64,000 nucleotides of DNA, taken from the NCBI RefSeq assembly GCF_003014695.1, contig NZ_PYAS01000001.1:62001-126000 (forward strand), written 5' to 3'. The position numbers were made by a program, and so were the translations under genes. The notes beneath the pieces were generated by a model, which searched no databases, was not told the DNA's origin, and saw only the letters and a program-made list of their open reading frames with translations. This DNA is from Dyadobacter jiangsuensis (lineage in GTDB: Bacteria > Bacteroidota > Bacteroidia > Cytophagales > Spirosomataceae). Shown here piece by piece: positions 1-8,330 of the stretch (the stretch's first letter is position 1; every line of letters begins with the position of its first letter).

Positions 1-358
1 GGGCCAGGTTCACTTCCGCTTCGGCGCTCTTGATCGCCGCGGTAGCTGTTTTTACTTCCTGCTCGTATTGCGGGGCATGAATGGAGAACAACAGCTGCCC
101 TTTACGGACGACGGCACCCTCTTCGATGTATATTTTATCAATGAAACCATCGACTTTCGGCCGTATTTCGATGTTTTGCCTGCCTTCCAGCCGGGCGGGG
201 TAGTCGATATGCAACACCGCGCTTTCAGGGCGGATCGTGATAACCGGATACTCCTGTGGTTTTTCGGTTGCTACGGCCTGGGTGGGATTGGTATTGCAGG
301 ATGAGAGAATGATCGGCACGGCGATGAATATGGCCGTCCGGAACAGGATCTTCTTCAT
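1..358 (-). CDS. RND efflux periplasmic adaptor, N-terminal part (partial)
   Basis: The reading frame on the minus strand starts at ATG 358 and stays open to the left edge, giving about 119 residues. It begins with a lipoprotein signal (hydrophobic stretch ending LSSC, Cys21). The biotinyl-lipoyl-like hairpin start typical of AcrA/MexA adaptors follows: VDGFIDKIYIEEGAVVRKGQLLF, read here as VDGFIDKIYI then EEGAVVRKGQLLF at about residues 69-92, and then the helical hairpin (AAIKSAEAEV). Such proteins link an inner-membrane RND pump to an outer-membrane channel in the periplasm. The pump and channel genes are expected to the left, outside the window. The gene is divergent from the regulator at 562, and its promoter overlaps that gene's promoter, so the regulator probably controls it. 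Confidence 0.88.
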   Translation of the reverse strand, partial: MKKILFRTAIFIAVPIILSSCNTNPTQAVATEKPQEYPVITIRPESAVLHIDYPARLEGRQNIEIRPKVDGFIDKIYIEEGAVVRKGQLLFSIHAPQYEQEVKTATAAIKSAEAEVNLA

Positions 359-500
359 GGTATGATGTTAATTTGAGCGTAGTTTTCCTGTGCACCGTTT
401 GATGAAACGGATCAGTAGGAATGATTAAATTGCCTTGCTAATGGATAACCGGCAATTTAGGAGGAACAGATTGGGCAGCGAAGTGTCATGGCTCGGACAG

Positions 501-562
501 TTTGTTTTCGTGACAAAAGTACTATCTTTGTTTATTAAACCAAATAAATACTTTGTTTATTA
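501..562. promoter_or_regulatory. Overlapping divergent promoters with 12-bp direct repeat (putative operator)
   Basis: Plus strand: TTTG at 501-504, 18-bp gap, TATCTTTG at 523-530, which fits the Bacteroidota TTTG/TAnnTTTG promoter. Minus strand: TTTG at 544-541, 19-bp gap, TACTTTTG at 521-514, pointing at the efflux gene. A perfect direct repeat CTTTGTTTATTA lies at 526-537 and 551-562, and an inverted repeat TTTATT/AATAAA lies at 531-536/543-548. A regulator bound here would cover both promoters. The operator role is inferred; the motifs are directly visible. Confidence 0.55.
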
Positions 563-1191
563 TGAAAAATACCGCTTCCGGCTCTGATAGAGTGATTTGG
601 ATGCTTAAAACGGCCGGTCCGCAGCCTTTGACGGCCATCGCGGCTGAATTGAACATCACCACGGAAGGTGCGCGGTTCCAGCTTCTGAAGCTGGCGGGAG
701 AGGGGCTTGTGCAATCCTCGACGGTGTCGAAGGGACGGGGGCGCCCGCAGCAGATCTGGGCATTGACGAAAGAAGGAGAGGGGCGTTTTCCGGATGCGCA
801 CGCGGAGCTTACCGTAAAACTGATCAGTACCATCCGTGAAACCCTAGGGCAGGACGCATTGAACGCGGTGATCGAGGCGAACAGCCAGAACGGCCTGCGT
901 AAATACATAAGCGAAACAGGCGGGGCCACCGATCTCGAAGACCGCATTGCCCGGTTAGCCGGTATCCGCGACCAGGAGGGTTATATGGTTGAATATGTGA
1001 AAGATGAGGAAGGTTACCTGCTCATCGAAAACCATTGCCCGATCTGTGCGGCCGCGACTGCCTGCCAGGATTTTTGCCGTTACGAATTGAAAACGTTCCA
1101 GACGGTGCTGGGCGACGGTGTGGACATCAAACGCGTGGACCACATACTGGCGGGCGCGCGCCGCTGCGCATACCGCATCAGCGAGAAGTAA
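562..1191 (+). CDS. SufR/COG2345-type HTH transcriptional regulator
   Basis: This is a 209-residue DNA-binding regulator. The N-terminal third is a winged helix (about residues 8-72, ending with the wing GRGRPQQIWALTKEG). The C-terminal part carries a cysteine cluster HCPICAAATACQDFC (Cys159, 162, 168, 172) and a further Cys202 in RRCAYRI, as in SufR-like proteins that bind an iron-sulfur cluster. I chose ATG 562 over TTG 553 because the repeat and promoter elements run up to 562. The gene is divergent from an RND efflux operon and overlaps a direct repeat, so it probably represses itself and the pump in response to redox or metal state. The ligand is not visible from sequence. Confidence 0.8.
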   Translation: MKNTASGSDRVIWMLKTAGPQPLTAIAAELNITTEGARFQLLKLAGEGLVQSSTVSKGRGRPQQIWALTKEGEGRFPDAHAELTVKLISTIRETLGQDALNAVIEANSQNGLRKYISETGGATDLEDRIARLAGIRDQEGYMVEYVKDEEGYLLIENHCPICAAATACQDFCRYELKTFQTVLGDGVDIKRVDHILAGARRCAYRISEK

Positions 1192-1329
1192 CCGGAGAGC
1201 TTCCCATGGCACTCCCCGCGGCCTGATATGTGCGAAAGTATGTCTGGTAAGGTGTATATTCTTTAAACTTACTGTGATACAATAAATTGAGACTATATTT
1301 ATGAAAGAAGAAATCAGTCTGTAACCAGT

Positions 1330-2307
1330 ATGTCCGCCAGTGCATCTAACAGCAGTCCCATTAACACGCCCGTAGTGTTGTCCTACTTTTCCCAAAGCGG
1401 GGATCCGAACGATCCTTACCTGGATTTTTTACAGGACGAGTACCGCGCCATCACCGATTCGTGGGAGAAGTATCAGCAAACAGCTTCACCAAAAAGCATT
1501 AATGTGTTGTATCCGGCGCGTGGCGCCGCGGATGTAAAGCAGATCGACGACGATATCCGGGCATTCAAGCACCGGATCATTCTTTTTCATTTCAGCGGAC
1601 ACGCCGGTTCGCAGCTGTTGCTTTTCAAAGATGGTTCGGCTCATGCCAAAGGACTCGCCGGGTTGCTCGGTGAAGCACAAAACCTGAAAGTCGTCTTTCT
1701 GAACGGCTGCGCGACCCACGATCAGGTTAACCTCCTGTTTGAGAAGAACGTGAAGGCTGTGATCGCTACCCGTGGAAAGGTCAATGACGGGGTTGCCAGG
1801 GACTTCTCGGAAACCTTTTATGAGGCCGCCTCTTCAACCGATTACACGATCCGCGAAGCGTTTGAACACGCAGTCAATACCATGATCAAGGACGGACGCA
1901 TTGCACCGGAAACTTCGACGGCATTGATCAGCTGGCGCGGCATTGCCAAAGACAGCAGCGACGAGAAGGACCGGTGGGAGTTGTTTGTCAAAGAAGGCTT
2001 TTCTGACCTTGACAGCAGGGACTGGTGGAAAATAGGCGTCATCACACCCGGACGGAAAGAATTGATATCGGGCGGCTCGTTCTGGGATCGTGGACAAATA
2101 TGGCTTTCAGCGCTGCTCTTCACGCTTGGGCTGGCCATTATCGCTTACGGCATTTTCTTTCAAAATGACATCAAGGTCGCAGGCATCGGTGTTGCTTCCT
2201 GCTGTGTTGGAATTTTTGGTTTTAAAAACCAGCAGCGTTACGTGACGGCCGAACTAAACCCCGAGCTGGTAGATGAAGCCATGCGTAAAAAACTCCGGCT
2301 CTTGTAA
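1330..2307 (+). CDS. CHAT-domain (caspase-like) protein with C-terminal membrane helices
   Basis: This 325-residue protein has a CHAT cysteine-protease fold. The catalytic His lies in ILFHFSGHAG (His91) and the catalytic Cys in VVFLNGCATH (Cys127), with the usual spacing between the strands. Two hydrophobic segments at about 258-277 and 283-298 anchor it in the membrane, and no signal peptide is seen, so the protease domain should face the cytoplasm. A gene for a single-pass membrane protein starts 15 bp downstream, suggesting a two-gene operon. CHAT proteases act in defence, cell death and proteolytic signalling; which of these applies here cannot be told from sequence. It lacks the TPR repeats that many CHAT proteins carry. 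Confidence 0.78.
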   Translation: MSASASNSSPINTPVVLSYFSQSGDPNDPYLDFLQDEYRAITDSWEKYQQTASPKSINVLYPARGAADVKQIDDDIRAFKHRIILFHFSGHAGSQLLLFKDGSAHAKGLAGLLGEAQNLKVVFLNGCATHDQVNLLFEKNVKAVIATRGKVNDGVARDFSETFYEAASSTDYTIREAFEHAVNTMIKDGRIAPETSTALISWRGIAKDSSDEKDRWELFVKEGFSDLDSRDWWKIGVITPGRKELISGGSFWDRGQIWLSALLFTLGLAIIAYGIFFQNDIKVAGIGVASCCVGIFGFKNQQRYVTAELNPELVDEAMRKKLRLL

Positions 2308-2322
2308 TCCCCTTCAAACCCT

Positions 2323-2976
2323 ATGAGCACTCTTCAAGAATTTGAACATGCGCAAAGCCGCCTGAGCCGGGAAATTACCTCCCTGAAAAAGCAAAGCGTG
2401 CTCGCGCTGGCTTTGGCCGTCGTTTTCATTATCTCGACCATCGTTTTGATCGTCCAGGTGAAGCACGCGAATAAACAACTTAAAATTTCCGAAGACAGGC
2501 TTAAAGTAATGAACGACAGTATCCAGGATCTTAACAAACAGTTGAATACCTGGCGCGTTTCGCTGATCACGAAGGAGATCGAGAAACCCAAGGAAGCTGT
2601 CAAACCATCCCGACCGCATATTTCGGCAGGGCATGAGATAGCGGTGCCGATTGTGGTAGCCGAGCCGCCCAAACCCTTTCTCGGCCTGATCGTTTACATC
2701 CATGATCGCAAGGGTAGCCAGGTTTCGGATACATTGAAAGCTGCGCTGCTCGCAAAAGGCGCGATTGTCCCTTCCATTCAGCATATCGGCAATTCGATGC
2801 GGTTTGGCAATGCGGTGAAATACTTCCATCCAAATGAAAGTGAGACTGCGGAAACCCTGAAAAGTCAACTGGACCAAATTCTTGGCAGAAAGGCAATCCA
2901 GGCCAGGGTGCCGGTCCGCTATCTGGCCAACGACAAAGTGCCGATTGGCCAATTCGAAATCTGGATTGATAAATGA
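2323..2976 (+). CDS. Single-pass coiled-coil membrane protein, partner of the CHAT protein
   Basis: This 217-residue protein is of unknown function. A short N-terminal helix precedes one transmembrane segment (about residues 25-46). A coiled coil follows (about 48-78), then a linker, then a compact alpha/beta domain (about 120-217) with VKYFHPNESETAETLKSQL, which resembles the LytR C-terminal type of domain. It starts 15 bp after the CHAT gene on the same strand and is probably cotranscribed. It may be the sensor, substrate or scaffold of the protease; this is inference from the gene order only. Confidence 0.65.
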   Translation: MSTLQEFEHAQSRLSREITSLKKQSVLALALAVVFIISTIVLIVQVKHANKQLKISEDRLKVMNDSIQDLNKQLNTWRVSLITKEIEKPKEAVKPSRPHISAGHEIAVPIVVAEPPKPFLGLIVYIHDRKGSQVSDTLKAALLAKGAIVPSIQHIGNSMRFGNAVKYFHPNESETAETLKSQLDQILGRKAIQARVPVRYLANDKVPIGQFEIWIDK

Positions 2977-3045
2977 AATAATGGCCATTGAACCATCGGA
3001 GAGGTCCTTCGGTTCGTCAACTAAAATTTTAAAGAAATCCTGGCT

Positions 3046-4170
3046 GTGCAATTCTCCTTGTTTGATGTCATTGTCTTGATTGGGATACTTCAAGGCCTCA
3101 TTGCAAGTGTCCAGCTCTTTTTCAATAGCCGGCGAAACGCGGACAAGTTGTTGGCCTGGATTTTACTTACGACTGTCCTGTTAAACTGCAAGATATTGCT
3201 GCACACGCTGGGCCTGTGGAACACCCGTTTTTTTCGTTATTTCCCGCTGGCTGTTGATCTGACGATCCAACCGTTGTTGTATTTGTATGTAGTTTCAATT
3301 ACCGGGTCCCTCCCCAAACTCCGGCGGCCGGTCATACTCCATCTTTTGCCTTCTTTCTTGTTAATGGGGCATGCATTACTGGTCTATGTTCGCGTGCTGC
3401 CGCTCGACGACTTATCAGAGAAAAGCAAGGTAGCAGCGGCCCTTGCCTATAACCCAGTCAAAGAAATCGAAGACTATTTATCGGTTCTCTCCTTTGGTGT
3501 GTATCTATTTCTCAGCATCAGGCACTTGAAAATGTACAGATCCTGGTTGTATGATACGATATCCGACAGCTCATATCCGACCTACGGTTGGTTGAGAAAT
3601 CTGTTGTTGCTGATGAGCGGATTGACAATACTATTGCTCGCTAACATTACGCTCGATTACGGGATGAACTACGGGCAAGCCAATTTTTTCCATTGGCAGT
3701 TGTTTTATTTCCTGATGACGGTGATCGTCTATTACATCGGTTTTCAGGCAAGCAAACAAACAACCTTATCTTTACCGGCAGCCGTCATTACCGGGAAAAC
3801 TGACCCGGTCGCGCCGGTGTCACCGGAGAAACTGCTGCAAGTACGGACGGCGATTGAGGTGTTGCTGGAAAAAGAGAAGATCTATCGAAATCCGACGATT
3901 ACGCTGGCAGAAATGGCCCGGCGATTGGATGTGTCGGCTAATGTGTTGTCTTTCACAATCAGCAAATCTTACGAAAAGAACTTTCGCGATCTTATCAATG
4001 AATACCGGGTGGAGGAAGTAAAAGACAAGCTCGCCAGCGGTCATTTATCCCATCTGTCGATTCTGGGAATTGCATTGGATTCGGGTTTTAACTCCGAAGC
4101 GAGCTTTTACCGGGTCTTTAAAAAACATACCCACCGCTCCCCGAAGGAGTTCCAGGAGCAGCCCCGCTAG
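3046..4170 (+). CDS. Membrane-anchored AraC-type transcriptional regulator
   Basis: This 374-residue protein has about seven hydrophobic helices in residues 1-245 and an AraC-type HTH domain at about 265-372. The second HTH is clear: LGIALDSGFNSEASFYRVFKK followed by SPKEF, the signature end of the AraC domain. The architecture is common in Bacteroidota and suggests a sensor in the inner membrane tethered to its own DNA-binding domain. The start is GTG 3046; no better in-frame ATG lies just upstream. It follows the CHAT pair by about 70 bp on the same strand, but a link in function is not shown. Confidence 0.82.
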   Translation: MQFSLFDVIVLIGILQGLIASVQLFFNSRRNADKLLAWILLTTVLLNCKILLHTLGLWNTRFFRYFPLAVDLTIQPLLYLYVVSITGSLPKLRRPVILHLLPSFLLMGHALLVYVRVLPLDDLSEKSKVAAALAYNPVKEIEDYLSVLSFGVYLFLSIRHLKMYRSWLYDTISDSSYPTYGWLRNLLLLMSGLTILLLANITLDYGMNYGQANFFHWQLFYFLMTVIVYYIGFQASKQTTLSLPAAVITGKTDPVAPVSPEKLLQVRTAIEVLLEKEKIYRNPTITLAEMARRLDVSANVLSFTISKSYEKNFRDLINEYRVEEVKDKLASGHLSHLSILGIALDSGFNSEASFYRVFKKHTHRSPKEFQEQPR

Positions 4171-4204
4171 GCGCTCAACTTACATTTTGCGAAAACAAAA
4201 CAGC

Positions 4205-4240
4205 TTTTTTGACCTCTCAAATTTCATTTTGAGAGGTTTC
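4205..4240 (+). terminator. Possible weak terminator hairpin
   Basis: Perfect 10-bp stem ACCTCTCAAA (4212-4221) / TTTGAGAGGT (4228-4237) with a 6-base loop, about 40 bp after the AraC-type gene. The downstream tract is only TTTCATTG, so the U-run is poor. It may be a terminator or only an RNA hairpin. Confidence 0.4.
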
Positions 4241-4313
4241 ATTGTGCTCAGTTCCCTTGTTTTACCGAAAATCCGGTAGGGCGCATTTGCCCGGCGGCAA
4301 ATCATGTTAACAT

Positions 4314-4553
4314 ATGAACCAACTTTTATGCGCCTCGCTATTTATGCTATTAAGTGCAGGCATTTACAATCAGGACAACCACACCACAACAGTCACAGAG
4401 AAGAAACCGGGTAATGTCCTAATGGCCGTAGTGGCCCACCCGGACGATGAGCTGCTGATGGGAGCTTTATTGAGCCACTATACCGCCAAGGGTGTGAAGG
4501 TCCATGTGGTAGTGGCAACAAACGGCGCGTTGGGGCATCGACAGAATCATTGA
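4314..4553 (+). pseudogene. Truncated PIG-L/LmbE-type deacetylase
   Basis: Only 79 residues remain of a family that is normally 230 residues or longer. A signal-peptide-like start is followed by the zinc-binding motif AHPDDE at about residues 41-46 and the next strand VHVVVATNGALG. The frame then ends in a stop and the rest of the fold is missing. The next gene starts 38 bp later, so the 3' part was lost by deletion. PIG-L enzymes remove N-acetyl groups from amino sugars; this fragment cannot be active as it lacks the C-terminal His of the metal site. Confidence 0.75.
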
Positions 4554-4591
4554 AAAATTCATTGTTTTAAAACCGTTTATCCCAACTAGCC

Positions 4592-5622
4592 ATGAAGAAG
4601 ATTGTTTTTGTTTTTGCATTTCTGTTTGTCTTTCAAGAAGCTTTTTCTCAATACCGGAAAGTTAACATTCCGGCAGATTCGACGCTCAAAAGGCTTATGC
4701 ATGCGTATAAGGTTCCGGCGTTGGCGATTGGAGTGATTGAGAATAACCAGGTCTCCCAGGTGAAAGTGCTTGGCGAGCTCAGGAAGGAAATGCCCGCCCC
4801 TCAAAACGCTATTTTTCAGGTAGCCTCACTCACGAAGCCTGTTACCGAAATGACAACTTTACGGCTGGTCAGCAAAGGGCTGTGGGATTTGGATGAACCG
4901 CTGTTCCATTATTGGACAGATCCCCAGGTAGCTGACGATCCGCGTCATAAGCAACTTACTACCAGGCATGTGATCTCGCATCAAACGGGATTTGTGAATT
5001 GGAGATGGTTGCATAAGAGCGGCAAGCTGACCTTTGATTTTGAACCTGGAATGCAAACGCAATATTCCGGTGAAGGGCTGGAATATTTGAAACGTGCATT
5101 GGTAGAAAAGTTCAACTTGCCATTTGACGAAATTGTCGCGAAATATCTTCTCAAACCCGACAAAATGATCGACACCCGATTTTACTGGGATAAGGATATG
5201 GACGAGAGCCGGTTTGCGGTAGCACATGATCGTGATGGTGAACCGCTTCCGGTTAGGAAATATACGGAGCCGTCCGCCGCGGATCTGCTGATGACCACTA
5301 TTGCCGACTACACCCGATTTGGGGCTAATGTCTTGAATAAAAGGGTTTAGATGATCGTACATATCGCGAAATGATCACATTTCAGGATAAAAAGCAGACA
5401 TATGGATTGGGATGGCAGCTCTTTAAAGGCCTGAAAAACGATGAATTTGCGATAACGCATTCAGGTGCCGATCCCGGTGTACGGACTATCATCATACTAT
5501 TGCCGAACTCGCAGCGGGGGATCGTCCTATTCACCAACAGCGATAACGGTATGTCTCTGATTAAGAATATTTTGAGTCAGTCACTGGATCTTGGTGATGA
5601 AATAATTGAGCGTGCCCAATAA
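4592..5622 (+). pseudogene. Serine hydrolase (class C beta-lactamase-like), frameshifted
   Basis: The first frame (4592-5350) has a signal peptide (to about residue 20) and the SxxK motif at Ser79-Lys82 (VASLTKP), then YSGEG at Tyr158 in place of the usual YxN. It stops just after AATAAAAGGG. The fold continues in another frame from about 5341 to 5622 (KGLDDRTYREM and on), including the HSG motif near the end. Adding one A to the A4 run at 5339-5342 restores a 343-residue protein of normal family length. The family includes beta-lactamases, DD-peptidases and esterases. Either the gene is a recent pseudogene or the base was missed in sequencing. Confidence 0.75.
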
Positions 5623-5646
5623 CCTTACTCAATCGACGCGCAAATC

Positions 5647-6027
5647 CTATTGTAATTGCATAAAACTGGCACCGATCACTTTTAACTCATCATCAAAGCG
5701 TTTCCAAACCCTGAAATATCTGAATTTCCCTTCCAGTGGTGTCCCCATCATTTTTCCTTTCGCTGTCATAGTAACGATTGAAAGTGCGGTGTCGCCAGCT
5801 ATTTTAATCTCATCAATGATCGTTGAAGCGTCTTCAATGATCATTGTTTTTGCCTTGTGTGAATCCAGGTCCATTTGTTTAGTCAGGACTTGCCCTGTCG
5901 GCGCAACTGCGATTAAATCATTATGTAGCAGTTGATCAAGAACGTCCACGTTGCTCACAAGTTGAGCCGAAAAAAGTTTGTTTTCAGCCTCAATAACGTC
6001 TTGTTTGGTCATTCCTATTTTTTCCAT
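5647..6027 (-). CDS. DUF4440/NTF2-like small protein
   Basis: This 126-residue protein has the cone-shaped NTF2-like fold pattern: an N-terminal helix (DVIEAENKLFSAQL), the DUF4440-type stretch DLIAVAPTGQVLTKQ and a strand-rich C-terminal half ending in FRVWKRFDDELKVIGASF. Members of this family bind small ligands or act as accessory subunits, and the role here is unknown. There is no signal peptide, so it should be cytoplasmic. It is convergent with the damaged serine hydrolase gene. Confidence 0.75.
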   Translation of the reverse strand: MEKIGMTKQDVIEAENKLFSAQLVSNVDVLDQLLHNDLIAVAPTGQVLTKQMDLDSHKAKTMIIEDASTIIDEIKIAGDTALSIVTMTAKGKMMGTPLEGKFRYFRVWKRFDDELKVIGASFMQLQ

Positions 6028-6415
6028 ATTTATGTTCCTGCTTTTTCTGTGAGGCTTTCCGTGTCATTCCGGATCGAGACAATTCACATTCGGTACCATG
6101 GAGCACTGCCCGGCTATAAAAACCGGGAGAATCCATTTGGCATTGTATCGTTGCTCGCGAAGCAAAAGTAGATCGGCTTGCTAATAAGTGGTTGTCGGTA
6201 AAACTGAGATTATATGTGATTTGCTTGAGAAAACAAGGTAGGTTCGGGGAAGGGCCGGCAATTGATCGTTTGGCAGCAGCGTAATTTGTAAATAAAGAAC
6301 TGGTACCTAATGCATTAATCACTCGTAAAGGAGCTATACGCTACCGGAAATCACTCGGGTTGGCGCCACGGTAGTCGGGGCCTCGCTCCATTTGCAGTGA
6401 TGCTGATGGCTTGAA
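6028..6415. other. 388-bp intergenic stretch without a recognised gene
   Basis: No convincing gene is seen on either strand. The only notable items are a TACTTTTG promoter-like element read on the minus strand at 6170-6163, far upstream of the DUF4440 gene, and a short inverted repeat CCCGG/CCGGG at about 6109-6127. Open frames here have atypical composition and no family match that I recognise. Confidence 0.5.
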
Positions 6416-6991
6416 TTAACGCGCCTTGCGCAACATGGGGCGTAGTATCGGCGAGCTGCCAGATTGAATTTCAGCTATCACTTCGAAGCCATAACGCTGA
6501 TAAAGGGGGACATTCTTAGGATTGGACGATTCCAGATAGGCCATTATTCCATCGCGGTCGACGACTTTGAGTGCCTCGGTCATTAATGCCGAACCTATGC
6601 CGGATCCCTGACAAACCGGGTCCACCCCGATCATCGGCAGATACCAGTGCGGCTGGGTTGGATGAAACTTTTCCATTTGTTCAAAGATTACCTGCATGTC
6701 TTCTTTAATGTCGTCGCTGGTGGCATTCTCGAATATCTCCTTCAGGGACTCTTCGTCCGATGAAACGCCAGGAGGCAGCCAGAGGGCAGCGCCGGTATAA
6801 CCATCGGTAATATAAGCCGTTCCGTTTTCGAACGCGCCTCCGCCAAATGCCCGCGCAAGCGAAGGGAAAGTTTCCAGATACCTGGCAGGATCCGAAAAAG
6901 ACCATCTGGCCATTGGGTCGGTACTAAACGCCAAAGTCAATACGCCGATGACGATGGTCTGATCATTGCTCAAAGCTATTCGTGTTGCCAT
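6416..6991 (-). CDS. GNAT family N-acetyltransferase
   Basis: This 191-residue acetyltransferase transfers an acetyl group from acetyl-CoA to an unknown amine. The acetyl-CoA loop is visible as VDPVCQGSGIGSALM (the Q-x-x-G-x-G pattern) at about residues 127-141, and the C-terminal YQRYGFEVI segment is typical of GNATs. I placed the start at ATG 6991 (MATRIA) instead of 7048, because the longer form would overlap the upstream gene by 44 bp while 6991 leaves a 13-bp gap. The upstream NTF2-like gene is on the same strand and probably shares the transcript. Confidence 0.82.
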   Translation of the reverse strand: MATRIALSNDQTIVIGVLTLAFSTDPMARWSFSDPARYLETFPSLARAFGGGAFENGTAYITDGYTGAALWLPPGVSSDEESLKEIFENATSDDIKEDMQVIFEQMEKFHPTQPHWYLPMIGVDPVCQGSGIGSALMTEALKVVDRDGIMAYLESSNPKNVPLYQRYGFEVIAEIQSGSSPILRPMLRKAR

Positions 6992-7004
6992 GTTGAACTC
7001 GTTT

Positions 7005-7364
7005 TTACATGAAGAATTGCTCCGAAATAATCTTTCCATCTTCCACAACGTACACGCATAGTTCCGTCAGTTTCTCCCGGTCCCGGCCTTTCATTTTCAT
7101 GTCCATCGTCAACACAAAACAAAACGAATTTCCTGCAATCAATGGATCTGAAACCGTAGTACCATGCCGGGATTCCACCATGGCACTGAATTTCCTGTCT
7201 TTTTCCATCATGGCGGCCAGTCGCTTGGTTTCCTTGTCAAAGCCGGGAAATTCAACCGGTTCAATGCTCACCGCATTTTCTGCGTACAGCTCTTTAAGCG
7301 CTTGCGTAAATTGTTCTTTGCGGCAATAATCTGCCAAATGTGTTGCAACCTGATCGACAGTCAT
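7005..7364 (-). CDS. SnoaL/NTF2-like protein
   Basis: This 119-residue protein has an NTF2-like pattern: helical start (VDQVATHLADYCRKEQF), the ALKELYAENAVSIEP segment in which a SnoaL-type protein places its first strand, and a beta-rich end (MKMKGRDREKLTELCVYVVEDGKI). The start was taken at ATG 7364 (MTVDQV) because the residues before it do not fit the family. It lies 13 bp upstream of the GNAT gene on the same strand. The ligand or reaction is unknown. Confidence 0.75.
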   Translation of the reverse strand: MTVDQVATHLADYCRKEQFTQALKELYAENAVSIEPVEFPGFDKETKRLAAMMEKDRKFSAMVESRHGTTVSDPLIAGNSFCFVLTMDMKMKGRDREKLTELCVYVVEDGKIISEQFFM

Positions 7365-7592
7365 AGCTATTGGAGATTCGTGAAAACAGTTGGATTCGAA
7401 TAACAAATTTTCCTTTTCAAATCGGTGTGCAAAAAGTGTTCCTTGAGGGTGACATTCTGCAATGGGTATAACTAGTTTTTTTGTTGGGCCGAAGCTATGC
7501 GGCCACAGGGCGCTGAATGATTTACCCGCAGCCGCGGACGGCCTGAAAAGAATTTGTTAATTTACATCGGGAAACACGGGAAGCACTTACAA

Positions 7593-8207
7593 ATGGATTC
7601 TATCTACGCCACGCAGGAACGGGAGATTAGTGACGAGCTTTGGAGTCAATTCAAAGCCGGTAATCCTGATGCTTTGGGCCAGCTGGCTGATATTCATTAC
7701 CGGAGCCTGCTGAACTACGGGACGAAATTCTCCCGTGACCTGGAATTTATCCGCGATTGTATCCAGGACGTTTATCTCCAGTTATGGGAAAGAAAGCTTT
7801 TCCTCGCCGAGGATACCGTGGTCAAACCTTACCTCTTCAAATCGTTACGTAATAAAATCTTCAAGGAGAGTATTCGCCTGAAACGCCTTGGAGAGTCATC
7901 AGAACTGCTGTTCGAGCCCGAGGATTCTTCCGGGACGATCGAGAGCAGTCTGATTGAGGATGAACTTCAGAATCGGGAATTGTACAGGCTGAATCGGATC
8001 ATTTCCGGGCTTTCCAAAAGGCAGCGCGAAGTGGTCTATCTCCGGTATTATCAAGGGCTCGGGAACGATGAGATAGCCGAAATTATGGATATCGGCAAGC
8101 CGGGTGTGGCCAATCTCCTGTCCAAAACCCTGCGTGAAATGCGCGAACAATGGGGCGCTTATCTTTGGTTTTTTTGCTGCTATTTTCTTTGGTCAAAAGG
8201 GCATTAG
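7593..8207 (+). CDS. ECF-type RNA polymerase sigma factor (FecI-like)
   Basis: This 204-residue sigma factor has region 2 at about residues 25-95 (FIRDCIQDVYLQLWERK) and region 4 at about 130-190 (LSKRQREVVYLRYYQGLGNDEIAEIM), the helix-turn-helix that reads the -35 site. The start is ATG 7593; the upstream TTG extension is not family-like. A FecR anti-sigma gene, an STN-containing SusC gene and a SusD gene follow on the same strand. By analogy with FecI/FecR/FecA systems, it should activate the nutrient locus when the outer-membrane transporter binds its substrate. The C-terminus ends in an aromatic stretch (YLWFFCCYFLW), which is unusual for this family. Confidence 0.9.
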   Translation: MDSIYATQEREISDELWSQFKAGNPDALGQLADIHYRSLLNYGTKFSRDLEFIRDCIQDVYLQLWERKLFLAEDTVVKPYLFKSLRNKIFKESIRLKRLGESSELLFEPEDSSGTIESSLIEDELQNRELYRLNRIISGLSKRQREVVYLRYYQGLGNDEIAEIMDIGKPGVANLLSKTLREMREQWGAYLWFFCCYFLWSKGH

Positions 8208-8330
8208 AGAGTGTTTTAATGGCCTTTTTGAAATTTTTTTGAAAAATAATGGTGATAAATCGGTGAATCGCGGATAATCATACCAAAGGAGTGTGTTCGT
8301 GCACATTTTAACCCTGTACAGCCACCATTT

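Noticed and set aside
5339..5348. Programmed -1 frameshift in the serine hydrolase gene
   Set aside because: The site AATAAAAGGG does not offer good re-pairing of both tRNAs in the -1 frame, and a simple one-base loss explains the break.
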